DNA of 64,000 nucleotides from Candidatus Fluviicola riflensis (GTDB lineage: Bacteria > Bacteroidota > Bacteroidia > Flavobacteriales_D > Crocinitomicaceae). Shown here in pieces: positions 1 to 10,200 of this stretch; position 1 is the first letter of the stretch; every line of letters begins with the position of its first letter. The stretch covers positions 3,770,641-3,834,640 of the forward strand of contig CP022585.1 in the NCBI GenBank assembly GCA_002243285.1. The letters are read 5' to 3'. The notes under the pieces were generated by a model that made no database searches, had not been told where the DNA came from, and saw nothing but the letters and a program-made list of their open reading frames with translations. The translations under genes were made by a program, and so were the position numbers.

Positions 1-1734
1 GTAATCATACGGCCAACGGTGAACTTCAGGAATAGCACCAGGCCAGTTTCCGTGAATGTGTTCTACCGGAGTTGTCCACTCAAGCGTATTTGATTGCCAA
101 GGATTCTGAACTGCTCTTGGTCCGCGGAAAATACTGTAGAAGAAGTTGAACAGGAACAACAATTGTCCGAGTGCCGCCAAAATAGCAAAGAAGGTAATGA
201 TCTTGTTCAAATCCAACATCATATCAAACGACTCGGTGTTGAACTCGTTGTATACTGTGTAATCGTAGTAACGACGTGGAGCGCCGGCCAAACCTACGAA
301 GTGCATCGGGAAGAAAACCCCGTAGGCACCAACGATGGTAATCCAGAAGTGAGCATAACCTAAACGGGTATTCAACATACGTCCGTACATTTTCGGGAAC
401 CAATGGTAAACCCCGGCAAACATTCCGAACACAGCCGACATACCCATTACAATGTGGAAGTGAGCCACAACGAAGTAGGTATCATGAACGGCGATATCCA
501 AAGCTGAATCGGCAAGAATGATTCCCGTTACACCACCAGTGATAAACGTTGAAACCAATCCGATTGAGAACAACATAGCCGGTGTGTAAATGTTGGAGCC
601 TCTCCAGATCGTGGTGATGTAGTTAAACACTTTCACAGCCGAAGGAATCGCGATCAATAGGGTTGTAAATACGAAGACACTACCAATAAACGGATTCATA
701 CCCGTGATGAACATGTGGTGACCCCAAACGATAAAGGATAAGAATCCGATGGCGAGTATGGATCCAATCATGGCGCGGTAACCGAAGATCGGTTTACGGG
801 AGTTGGTCGAAATGATTTCAGAAGAAAGTCCTAGTGCAGGTAACAATACGATGTATACCTCCGGGTGACCAAGGAACCAGAATAAGTGTTGGTAAAGCAA
901 TGGCGAACCACCATGGTTTTCCAGCATTTCAGATCCTACGATGATATCGGAAAGGTAGAATGACGTTCCCGCCAAACGGTCCATCATCAACAACAATGCT
1001 GCAGACAACAATACAGGGAATGACAATACACCCAAAACGGCTGTCACGAAGAATGCCCAGATTGTCAACGGCATGCGTGTCATTTTCATTCCTTTTGTAC
1101 GCAAGTTGAAAATCGTAACAATGTAGTTCAATGAACCAAGCAACGACGAAGCGATGAAGATTGACATGGAAGCCAACCACATTGTCATTCCTTGTCCTGA
1201 ACCTTCAATAGCTTGCGGAAGTGCCGAAAGCGGTGGGTAAACCGTCCATCCTGAAGATGCGGGCCCTGTTTCGATGAACAATGAGCACAACATGATCACA
1301 GAAGACAACAGGAACAACCAGTAAGAGATCATATTCAGGAAACCGGAAGCCATATCGCGGGCACCCAATTGCAACGGAATAAGTAAGTTAGAGAATGTAC
1401 CAGACAAACCACCTGTTAAGAGGAAGAATACCATGATCGTTCCGTGAATTGTTACCAATCCGAGGTACATACTTTCAGACAATACGCCTTTTGGAGCCCA
1501 TTTATCACCTAAGAAAAAGCTAAGGAAATCCGATTCTTCACCGGGCCAAGCCAACTGAATACGGAATAAAATGGACAATAACATCGCCACAACTCCCATG
1601 AAAACTGCAGTCATAAGGAACTGCTTTCCGATCATTTTATGGTCCTGGCTAAAGATGTACTTCGAAACAAAACCTTCCTCATGGTGATGATGACCGTGAG
1701 CGTCGTGATGTGCGTGTGCTTCGTGAGCTGCCAT
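1..1734 (-). CDS. coxA: Cytochrome c oxidase subunit I (CoxA), 3' end cut by window edge
   Basis: The catalytic subunit of an A-type heme-copper oxidase in the inner membrane, reducing O2 to water and pumping protons. The frame is open from the ATG at 1734 to the first base, giving 578 residues without a stop; the C-terminus lies outside the window. The GHPEVY motif at residues 289-294 contains the cross-linked His-Tyr pair and the Glu of the D-channel, which points to the A1 type. The binuclear-centre signature WGHHMF follows, and the late helix carries the HDTYFVVAHFH heme-ligand motif. The first 20 residues are very His-rich (MAAHEAHAHHDAHGHHHHEE), unlike most CoxA proteins. It is the last visible gene of the act-cox operon, 41 bases after coxB. 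Identification is secure. Confidence 0.96.
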   Translation of the reverse strand, partial: MAAHEAHAHHDAHGHHHHEEGFVSKYIFSQDHKMIGKQFLMTAVFMGVVAMLLSILFRIQLAWPGEESDFLSFFLGDKWAPKGVLSESMYLGLVTIHGTIMVFFLLTGGLSGTFSNLLIPLQLGARDMASGFLNMISYWLFLLSSVIMLCSLFIETGPASSGWTVYPPLSALPQAIEGSGQGMTMWLASMSIFIASSLLGSLNYIVTIFNLRTKGMKMTRMPLTIWAFFVTAVLGVLSFPVLLSAALLLMMDRLAGTSFYLSDIIVGSEMLENHGGSPLLYQHLFWFLGHPEVYIVLLPALGLSSEIISTNSRKPIFGYRAMIGSILAIGFLSFIVWGHHMFITGMNPFIGSVFVFTTLLIAIPSAVKVFNYITTIWRGSNIYTPAMLFSIGLVSTFITGGVTGIILADSALDIAVHDTYFVVAHFHIVMGMSAVFGMFAGVYHWFPKMYGRMLNTRLGYAHFWITIVGAYGVFFPMHFVGLAGAPRRYYDYTVYNEFNTESFDMMLDLNKIITFFAILAALGQLLFLFNFFYSIFRGPRAVQNPWQSNTLEWTTPVEHIHGNWPGAIPEVHRWPYDY

Positions 1735-1775
1735 GTTCTATCTTTTATTACTGTTTTATACTAAATTAATTGCCC

Positions 1776-3140
1776 TTACTTTGGAAGTGAATCTCCGGGT
1801 GCTGCTACTGCGCCACCGGCAGGAATACTATCCGTAGGAGCTCCTGCAGGCGGAACTTCAACCGGTTTTCCAACAGGGTATACATTTTTGAATGTTTTAG
1901 ACGCTGCCAACCATTCTTTTCTCTCAGCCGGAGTAGGTTTTCTTTTTAAGAGCTTAGCCAACAATTCCTGGTGCTTCTTGCTATCGTTATAAGATACTTT
2001 CAAGTTCCACTTGTCGTATTTTTTCTTATCCAATACCACCACCATCAATTTCATTTTGTAGTGAGCCGATCCACAGATCTTGTTACACATCAAAATGTAA
2101 TTGAATTTCGGATTGTTCATCTTCACACGCATCTCATCGGTTGTTACCGAAGGAGTGAATTTGAAACGCGTTGTCATACCCGGAACGGTGTTCATCTGAG
2201 CACGGAAGTGCGGGAAATAAGCCGAGTGGATTACATCTTTTGCGCGGAAATTGAATTCGTATTCCTGGTTTTTACATAAGTACAATGTATCGCCTTCTGT
2301 AAAAACAACATCATCCATTGCCTGAGCATTCAATTTAGGATTATGCGTTTCTTTCATTTGATACAACAAACGGATCAAACGTTCTTTGCGATCCAAGTCA
2401 GTCACCATCAAATCACGTTCTTCAGGGATCAACATAATGGTGCGGTCGTTGAGTTTGCGCTCCAATGCTTTGATACCTGACATTCCGTTTTCCATTGAAT
2501 CGATCGCGTTTTGAATCGTTGCGGTTGTCATCAATGCCAACGGGTTGTTTTCATTCGTTAATTTGTAATCGAACAAAGCCAGCGTATTATCTCCACCTGA
2601 CATACGAACTGTCCAACCGAATTGCTTTGAGAACAATTCAACACGAATTGCTTCATCGCTTGCTTCGTCTGTCTGGTTGTTCCATGATTTCAAACCAAGA
2701 ATGATGATGATCGCCAAAACGATAGCCGGCACAACTGTCCAAATCAACTCCAAACGATTGTCGTGCGGGAAGTAATAAGCCTTCACACCTGGTTTACGCA
2801 CATATTTATAAGCGAAACCGAATAATAATCCATTTGTCAGGAAGAAAACAATGATGATGATCCAGAAGTTCAGATTCAATAACCAGTCTGTTTCAACACC
2901 GTTTAAAGAAGCTGCATCACCACGACCTGTCCATCCATACTCTAACATCAACCAGATGAATCCACCGAACATGAAGATCATGAAGGCAAGTAATAATCCG
3001 GCATTCAATTTGTTATCGCGGTTGGTAATGTCTTCCTCGCGACGATCTCTCAATTTAGAAGAAAGCTCATACAAGCGCACCAGTTGCGCAATGGCCAATA
3101 CTCCTAAAACAATAACGATTAATACGATTAGTCTACTCAT
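1776..3140 (-). CDS. coxB: Cytochrome c oxidase subunit II (CoxB), CuA protein
   Basis: Carries the CuA centre that accepts electrons from cytochrome c hemes and passes them to CoxA. The CuA ligands are visible: His305, Cys352, Cys356, His360 and Met363 (CNKICGSAHYKM). Lys354 stands where many families have Glu. At 454 residues it is long for a subunit II. It has four hydrophobic segments near the N-terminus (about 3-22, 48-67, 91-112 and 133-150) instead of the usual two. An insertion of about 90 residues (190-280) separates the early strands of the cupredoxin domain from the rest, and there is a Pro/Ala-rich C-terminal tail. No cytochrome c domain is fused. It lies between actF (38 bases upstream) and coxA. 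Confidence 0.95.
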   Translation of the reverse strand: MSRLIVLIVIVLGVLAIAQLVRLYELSSKLRDRREEDITNRDNKLNAGLLLAFMIFMFGGFIWLMLEYGWTGRGDAASLNGVETDWLLNLNFWIIIIVFFLTNGLLFGFAYKYVRKPGVKAYYFPHDNRLELIWTVVPAIVLAIIIILGLKSWNNQTDEASDEAIRVELFSKQFGWTVRMSGGDNTLALFDYKLTNENNPLALMTTATIQNAIDSMENGMSGIKALERKLNDRTIMLIPEERDLMVTDLDRKERLIRLLYQMKETHNPKLNAQAMDDVVFTEGDTLYLCKNQEYEFNFRAKDVIHSAYFPHFRAQMNTVPGMTTRFKFTPSVTTDEMRVKMNNPKFNYILMCNKICGSAHYKMKLMVVVLDKKKYDKWNLKVSYNDSKKHQELLAKLLKRKPTPAERKEWLAASKTFKNVYPVGKPVEVPPAGAPTDSIPAGGAVAAPGDSLPK

Positions 3141-3178
3141 TTTACTTTATTTATCTCCGCCGCCGCGGACAGTCGTTA

Positions 3179-4375
3179 TTAAATTTCGTGGTGAATACTT
3201 TCGTCTAGGAAAGGGTGATTGACCGGAGTCAATGGCGCTTTCGTGAGGTTAACCAGGATCATTCGGATAAAGAACCCGAATACCAGCAAAGCCATTCCAA
3301 TTTCCATAAATCCGATGTATGCATGTTTGCCCATTGAACCTCCCATTACCATTAGGTAAGCATCAACCCAGTGACCGCACAATACCACCAAACCTACGAA
3401 AGTTAAGATTCCGGCATGACGTTTTGCATCACGTGACATCAAGAGCAACATCGGGAATGCAAAGTTAATGATAAACATACCGAAGTACATTGCTTTGAAG
3501 TCTTCAATACGTGTTAAATGGTAGGTCGTTTCTTCAGGAATATTTGCATACCAGATCAACATGAATTGTGAGAACCATAAGTAAGACCATAAGAAAGAGA
3601 TAGCGAATGTCCATTTACCCAAATCGTGGATGTGGCTTTCGTTTACTTTCGGCAAATAACCTTGTTTTTTCAGGTAAAGTGTCAATGTTACAATGATGAT
3701 CATTGCCGAACACCACATACCTGCAAACACGTACCATCCGAAGAGTGTAGAGAACCAGTGAACGTCAATCGACATTAACCAATCCCATGCAGAAGTTGAA
3801 CTGAATACGGCAAACAATACCAGGAATGATGCTCCTTTTTTGTAGTTTTTAAAGTGAATATCCGTTCCTCCAACGCGATCTTCTTCCAAAGAGCGTTTTC
3901 TGAAACCATACCAAAACCAGATATATACCAGCATATAGATAGCAGTACGAATCCAGAAAAATCCTTTATTCAGGAACATTGATTTTCCTTCGATTATCGA
4001 ATCGTGTTTCACATGCTCAGGATCCATCCATACATAGATATCGGCGCCGTCCATGAACGTAATCCCCAAAAGGGTAACAACCATCAAACCTACACCGTAA
4101 GGCATAAATCCGGTAACGGCTTCTATCACACGTTTTACGGATGCGTACCAACCTGTTTCCGTTGCATATTGCAAGGCAAGGAAAAACAAGGCACCCAAAC
4201 CGATTGCAAAGAAGAAGAAACTATCTACCAATGCATTGGCCAGAAAGCGCTGAGCAAAATGCTCACCATTGTGATTTCCCATCTCGAGTACACAACCAAT
4301 GATGGTTGAAATACCACCTACAATCATCAAAGAGAGTGTAAGTAATTTTGCTTTCGAAGAAATTTTAAATTCCAT
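3179..4375 (-). CDS. actF: ACIII subunit ActF, quinone-binding-type membrane protein
   Basis: A 398-residue multi-pass membrane protein, recognised as ActF from its sequence (for example the FSSTSAWDWLMSIDVHWFSTLFGWY region) and from its place as the last act gene before coxB. ActF is a smaller relative of the NrfD-like subunit ActC. In alternative complex III it forms part of the membrane domain that binds menaquinol and is proposed to couple redox chemistry to proton movement. About ten hydrophobic segments can be counted. It lies 26 bases after actE. No missing region or frameshift was seen. Confidence 0.93.
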   Translation of the reverse strand: MEFKISSKAKLLTLSLMIVGGISTIIGCVLEMGNHNGEHFAQRFLANALVDSFFFFAIGLGALFFLALQYATETGWYASVKRVIEAVTGFMPYGVGLMVVTLLGITFMDGADIYVWMDPEHVKHDSIIEGKSMFLNKGFFWIRTAIYMLVYIWFWYGFRKRSLEEDRVGGTDIHFKNYKKGASFLVLFAVFSSTSAWDWLMSIDVHWFSTLFGWYVFAGMWCSAMIIIVTLTLYLKKQGYLPKVNESHIHDLGKWTFAISFLWSYLWFSQFMLIWYANIPEETTYHLTRIEDFKAMYFGMFIINFAFPMLLLMSRDAKRHAGILTFVGLVVLCGHWVDAYLMVMGGSMGKHAYIGFMEIGMALLVFGFFIRMILVNLTKAPLTPVNHPFLDESIHHEI

Positions 4376-4401
4376 TACAACGAGTTTTCTTTCTTATTCT
4401 T

Positions 4402-5154
4402 TTATTTAATGCTGTCCTCGACTGCTGCTGAAGGTGTCGCAACCGTCATAGGCAATCCTGTTTTCGGATCAAATTTACCGTAGTTGGCATCCTGGAAACG
4501 GCGAACATAGTGAACCAATGTCCAGATTTCCTTTTTATTCAAAATAGGTGCGTGTGCGCCCATCATTCCTTTACCATAGTAAATAGAGTAGAACATTTGT
4601 CCATCAGCGATCGTCAGGTTCTTATAAACAGGAACGCCTACATAAGATCCTGCAGTAACCATTGGTCCTTGCCCGTCACCTTTTTCACCGTGACAGTGAT
4701 TACAGTTGGCCTGGTACAATGCTTTACCTTCCGCAAATACGGCATCCGATTGTTCCGCTGAAGTTAACTTAATAGGATTGACATCTGTCGCTGCGAGGTT
4801 GTACTCGTAGTTTCCATCAGGATTTGTAGAGAAGTCGTAACCGAACATTCCGTGCGTCAATGCAAATGCAGCGGCCGGTAAGCGGTGATATGGCAACATC
4901 ATGCTTACGGTAGCAGAATCGGTTCCCCAATAAGGAATGGTATGCTTTGGCGGCATCAATGCAGACATGGTCATTTTCATGTCGTCATGAATTTTACCTC
5001 TCACTTCACCATAATCAACATACGGCTCGATGGCAGGAGAACGATACATGTCGGGCATATACTCCAAACCAGCACTATCAGGATCAGCCGAGCAAGCAGC
5101 TGCTAACAGTGCTACTACGGAAATCTGCATCATCGCCTTGAATTTTACTTTCAT
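4402..5154 (-). CDS. actE: ACIII subunit ActE, monoheme cytochrome c lipoprotein
   Basis: A 250-residue lipoprotein cytochrome. The signal peptide ends in a lipobox (LAAAC, Cys21), so the mature protein should be anchored by lipid and face the periplasm. The single heme site CNHCH is at residues 151-155 in a class I cytochrome c fold, with a Met-containing stretch (KGMMGAH) further on that could give the distal ligand. In ACIII the ActE heme works with the ActA hemes in electron transfer to the oxidase. The gene lies 37 bases after actD and 26 before actF. Confidence 0.94.
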   Translation of the reverse strand: MKVKFKAMMQISVVALLAAACSADPDSAGLEYMPDMYRSPAIEPYVDYGEVRGKIHDDMKMTMSALMPPKHTIPYWGTDSATVSMMLPYHRLPAAAFALTHGMFGYDFSTNPDGNYEYNLAATDVNPIKLTSAEQSDAVFAEGKALYQANCNHCHGEKGDGQGPMVTAGSYVGVPVYKNLTIADGQMFYSIYYGKGMMGAHAPILNKKEIWTLVHYVRRFQDANYGKFDPKTGLPMTVATPSAAVEDSIK

Positions 5155-5191
5155 CTGTATGGTCTTTTTAACCGCCCCTGGCGGACTTACA

Positions 5192-5728
5192 TTAATGAAT
5201 TTCTTTTTGATCTAACTCAATCATTCCGGTTTCGTTCAGCATTGCCTGTAATTCAGCTGCAGTAAACTGGCTGTTTTCAGACATGCGGAACTCCATCACG
5301 AACTTATCGTCTGTCGTACGTGGATCCGGATTTTGAGCCGGCATTCCAGGTAATGTTTTATTGCGCAATAAGTACGTAATTGCCATTCCGTGAGCTGCAC
5401 ACAATACGGTAAACTCAAATGTGATCGGAATGAACGCCAACACGTTATCCATATAGGTTTCATTCGGTTTACCACCGATATCCATTGGCCAGTCAGAGAT
5501 CATGAAATAACGCATTCCGATAGTCGCAAGCATTAAGCCCGTGAGGCCGTATAAGAATGCCATGATCCCCAAACGCGTTTGTTTTACACCGATAATAGGA
5601 TCAATTCCGTGAATCGGGAACGGTGAGAAGACTTCAGCTACTTTCACACCTTTAGCGACTAACTTCTTTGCACCATCTTTCAGCACATCGTCGTCGTCAT
5701 ACATTGCATAAATTACTGTATCTGCCAT
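5192..5728 (-). CDS. actD: ACIII subunit ActD (DUF3341)
   Basis: A 178-residue membrane protein of the DUF3341 type, with a cytoplasmic-looking N-terminal alpha/beta domain (MADTVIYAMYDDDDVL) followed by two hydrophobic segments around residues 55-80 and 95-120. The conserved FSPFPIHG stretch is visible near residue 35. In ACIII structures ActD packs at the side of the membrane domain and holds no cofactor. The gene is tightly placed, 7 bases after actC and 37 before actE. Confidence 0.93.
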   Translation of the reverse strand: MADTVIYAMYDDDDVLKDGAKKLVAKGVKVAEVFSPFPIHGIDPIIGVKQTRLGIMAFLYGLTGLMLATIGMRYFMISDWPMDIGGKPNETYMDNVLAFIPITFEFTVLCAAHGMAITYLLRNKTLPGMPAQNPDPRTTDDKFVMEFRMSENSQFTAAELQAMLNETGMIELDQKEIH

Positions 5729-5735
5729 GTCTCAA

Positions 5736-7184
5736 TTAATGATTGTGATTATTATCCTCGTGGTGATCATGACCTGCATGACCGTTTTTAGCAAAGTACG
5801 GGTGAATTGGAGCCGTATCGTTTTTGTACGATTCACCTGAAGATTTCAGAATTGTTTTCAGCTCGTTCAATGCCAATACAGGGAAGAAACGCGCAAACAA
5901 TAAGAAGAATACAAAGAACAATCCGATTGTTCCGATGTAAACACCTAAGTCGATGTGACTCGGGAAGTGCATACTCCAGGAAGACGGAAGGTAATCGCGG
6001 TGAATCGATGTTACGATGATCACATAACGTTCGAACCACATACCGATGTTTACCACGATTGAAATAACGAATGTAAACAACAAGCTTCTGCGCAACGGAC
6101 GGAACCACATCAACTGAGGAGAGATTACGTTACAGGTCATCATTGACCAGTAAGCCCACCAGTAAGGACCGGTTGCGCGGTTGATGAAGGCATACGCTTC
6201 ATATTCCACACCCGAATACCATGAAACAAACAGCTCCGTAAGATAAGCAACCCCAACGATGGAACCTGTTACCATGATTACGATGTTCATGTATTCAACG
6301 TGCTTGGTATGAATGTATGCTTCCAGTTTCATGGCCTTTCGCATGACTAGCAAAAGGGTTTGTACCATTGCAAATCCGGAGAACACCGCTCCCGCCACGA
6401 AATACGGAGGGAAGATAGTGGTATGCCAGCCCGGGATAACCGACGTGGCAAAGTCAAAGGATACAATGGAGTGAACCGAGAATACAAGTGGTGTAGCAAC
6501 GCCGGCCAACACCAATGAAACCAATTCGAAACGATTCCAGTGTTTTGCACGGCCCGACCAACCGAACGAGAGAATGGTGTACATTCTTTTCGGAATCGGT
6601 TTTTTCATACGGTCACGGATGGTAGCGAAATCGGGAATCAAACCGATGTACCAGAAAACCAATGATACCGAAAGGTAAGTAGAGATCGCGAATACGTCCC
6701 AAAGGAGCGGTGAGTTAAAGTTCACCCACAACGACCCGAAGTGATTCGGAAGTGGTAATGTCCAGTAACCGACCCACAAACGCCCCATGTGGATCAATGG
6801 AAACAAACCGGCCATGAATACGGCGAAGATCGTCATCGCCTCAGCAGAACGGTTAATCGCCATACGCCATTTCTGACGGAACAACAACAACACGGCTGAG
6901 ATCAGCGTACCGGCGTGACCGATACCAACCCACCAAACGAAGTTGGTGATATCCCATGCCCAACCAACGGTTTTGTTCAATCCCCAAACACCGATACCGG
7001 TTCCGAGAAGGTAGAATATACATCCTACTCCGTACAAACCGATAATCAAGGCAATGGCGAACAAAATGTACCACATGCGTGGTGCTTTGTCCTCAATTGG
7101 CTTACAAACATCCTCGGTAATTTCGTGGTATGTCTTATGCCCTAATATGAGCGGTTCACGAATTGCAGCTTCCTTATGCGACAT
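5736..7184 (-). CDS. actC: ACIII subunit ActC, NrfD/PsrC-like quinol-oxidising membrane protein
   Basis: A 482-residue integral membrane protein of the NrfD/PsrC family with about ten transmembrane segments. It is the main quinol-binding subunit of ACIII and sits beneath the Fe-S subunit ActB. Family features include the GxGVWGLNKTVGWAWDITNFVWWVG-type region near residue 65 and the HTTIFPPYFVAGA stretch near residue 250. The last 20 residues are His/Asp/Asn-rich (GHAGHDHHEDNNHNH), a tail shared in style with the ends of ActB and CoxA. The gene lies 19 bases after actB and 7 before actD. Confidence 0.94.
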   Translation of the reverse strand: MSHKEAAIREPLILGHKTYHEITEDVCKPIEDKAPRMWYILFAIALIIGLYGVGCIFYLLGTGIGVWGLNKTVGWAWDITNFVWWVGIGHAGTLISAVLLLFRQKWRMAINRSAEAMTIFAVFMAGLFPLIHMGRLWVGYWTLPLPNHFGSLWVNFNSPLLWDVFAISTYLSVSLVFWYIGLIPDFATIRDRMKKPIPKRMYTILSFGWSGRAKHWNRFELVSLVLAGVATPLVFSVHSIVSFDFATSVIPGWHTTIFPPYFVAGAVFSGFAMVQTLLLVMRKAMKLEAYIHTKHVEYMNIVIMVTGSIVGVAYLTELFVSWYSGVEYEAYAFINRATGPYWWAYWSMMTCNVISPQLMWFRPLRRSLLFTFVISIVVNIGMWFERYVIIVTSIHRDYLPSSWSMHFPSHIDLGVYIGTIGLFFVFFLLFARFFPVLALNELKTILKSSGESYKNDTAPIHPYFAKNGHAGHDHHEDNNHNH

Positions 7185-7203
7185 TTCAGTTTATATTAAG
7201 CAA

Positions 7204-10200
7204 TTAATGATTCTTTTTATTCCCGTGTCCTGCACTTTCCTTTTGACCGTGAGCTTCGGCTTCGTGTGCGTGTTCATGTGCCAAACGATTCAACTCAGAG
7301 TTGCTTTCGTTGCGCACTTTCACTTTGTACCAAATGTTCGGTTTCACACCCACTTCTTCCAATGCCTGGTAAGCACGTTTTTTGTCATCAGCGCTCTTAC
7401 GAACCATTGATTTCAAATCGTTCCAGTCACCAACGATGATTGCGTTTGACGGACAAGCATCCTGACAAGCTGTAACAACGTCACCATCAATTACAGGGCG
7501 AAGTTCTTTCTTAGCAACCAATTTACCTGCCTGGATACGTTGAACACACAATGAACATTTTTCCATTACACCACGTGTACGAACTGTTACATCAGGGTTC
7601 AACACCATACGGCCAAGATCGTCCTGAGCAGGGTTGATTTCTGTAAATTTCTTGTAAGAAGGGTAGTTGAACCAGTTGAATCGACGTACTTTATACGGAC
7701 AGTTGTTCGCACAGTAACGTGTACCGATACAACGGTTGTAAGCCATTTGGTTCAAACCTTCCAAAGAGTGCGTAGTTGCAGCTACCGGACAAACCGTCTC
7801 ACATGGAGCGTGGTTACAGTGGTGGCATAACATTGGCATGTGAACCACTTTCGGGTTTTCAGAAGGAACTTCTGCTGCGTCGAAGCTGAATGTATCAGCG
7901 TCTTTACGTGTACCCGGAGCAGCTTCTTCGTCTGAAGCATAGTAACGGTCGATACGCAACCAGTGCATTTCACGACCACGACGAACTTCGTCTTTTCCGA
8001 CTACAGGAACGTTGTTTTCAGACTGGCAAGCGATCAAACAAGAACCACAACCGAAGCATTGGTTCAAATCGATAGTCATTCCCCAACGGTGACCAACGTG
8101 CTCTACAGGATGTGCATCCCACAAATCGAATTCTGCGATCGGAACTTCACCTTCATGTGTGTGTAACACGTGCGGAGCGTTGTATACTTTTGAATCTTCG
8201 TTTTGGAAGATTTCCAATGTTGTTTCTTTTACGATTGAGTGACGCGCCATCACCGTGTGGTGAATTTGTGTCGCAGCAATCGGGAAGATGCCTTCGGCTT
8301 TGGCCAACGTACCGGTAACATCAGTTTCGTAACCGCCATTTGACCATTCCATGAACGGGAATACGTTTGCGCCGATCGGAATACGTTTTCCGTTTTCGTC
8401 TAATTCAAAACCACCATATTGTAAGGTACGGTAAGCTGCGTTTCCGATTTCTTCATTTCCGGCACCACGTCCGTAACCAAGCGCGATACCTACGGTACCC
8501 AATGCTTGTCCCGGAGACGGATAAACCGGCAATGTTACCGATTCGTTCCCGACTTTCACAGTAGCCATGTTCAACCCATTCTCCTGATCAAATGTGGTAA
8601 CATAACCACCTTTTTTCATTTCGGTAGGATTCATGGTGATGTAGTTATCCCACGTCACTTTAGAGATCGGATCCGGCAATTCCTGTAACCATGGGTTACT
8701 TGCCATATCACCTGCTTTGATACCGGTTTTTTGGTAAAGCACTACTTCCAAACCTCCGCCTTTTGGCAATTTGGCAGACAATCCGCTCATTGCACCTTCG
8801 TTGAAAGTCAATGTTACAGCCGGCATTGCCATTGACATCGCACTGTTGTGCACTGCCATTCCCCAATAGGTATGGAAATCAGTATATTGTGTTTGTGTAG
8901 GGAAACCGTAAAGCTCCCAGTTTTTCGAGATGTAATCAAATGCTACGCGGGAGTCTTTACCACCACGGTTTGCTTTACCTGCCCAAACAAGTACTGATTC
9001 CAATGCTGAAGCAGTATTGTGTAACGGACGAATAGTAGGCTGAGCGATTGCGTAATGCCCTGCTTTCGCATTAAAGTCAGACCAAGCTTCCAAGGCATGA
9101 TGATCAGGAGCAATATAACCACATTTTGTAGCCGTTTCATCACCATAAGAAGATAATGAAACAGTCAACTTGTTTTTAGAGAAATCTTCCAATGCTTCTG
9201 CAAATGCTTTTCCATTTGGCAAGTTGTAAGCAGGATTCGATCCTAAGAAGAAAATAGCATCCGGGCCATCTTTCTTTTTACCGATAACATCAGCCGCCAA
9301 TTGGTGCATTTTAGCATCTTCGGATTGGTACATCATCACTTCACTTTCGAAGGTGATGGTTTTTCCATAAGCCCCTAAAACATCGTTTAGTTTGTTTGTC
9401 AGGATCTGAAGCGCCTTATTGTTTGAACCGCAAACAACTAGTGATTCACCTCTCGATGATTTCAATGATTTAACGGCTTCGTCTGCAATTTTTTTAGCGT
9501 TACCGCTAAGGCTGGAAGCAACACCTCCTGCATTTCCACCCATTTTACCAATCAGGTAAGCCAACACATTTGCCTGCTCACTTGGTTTGATCATTGCGCG
9601 GTAATCTGCGTTTGAACCGGTAATTGACATGATGGATTCAAACTGGAAGTGACGTGACATCCACTCTCCATCAGGATCGCGACGTGTTCCGTAATCTACC
9701 GAGTATTGGTTACCCAATAACCATGAGTCAAGGAAATCTGCTCCGATACCGATTACTGTTTTCGCTTTCGAGAAATCGTAATCAGGAATCATTGCTTTTC
9801 CGAAAGTAGCCTTGTTTGCCTGACGAATTCCGTTGTAAGAAACGGCATCGTACTGAATGTGATTAAAGTTGGGGTGCAAACCTGGCATCCCATCTTCACG
9901 AAGTGTTGGTCCGTACATTGCAGTAGAAAGATCGATCAGTGCCGACTGCATGGATGGAGAAATAATGGTATTGGAAACAAAGGCAACTTTACCTTTAGCT
10001 TTACCAATAGACATCAATTCAGCCTGTACTTTATCATCCAATTTCGACCAGCTGATATCTTCACCTTTATGCTGAGCTGTTTTTAAACGAGCACTGTCAT
10101 AAAGTCCAAGAACCGAGGCGATGATTTGAGAAGTAACACCACCTTTTGTAAATCCTTGTTCTTTGTTTCCTTTGATATAAATAGGACGACCCTCACGTGT

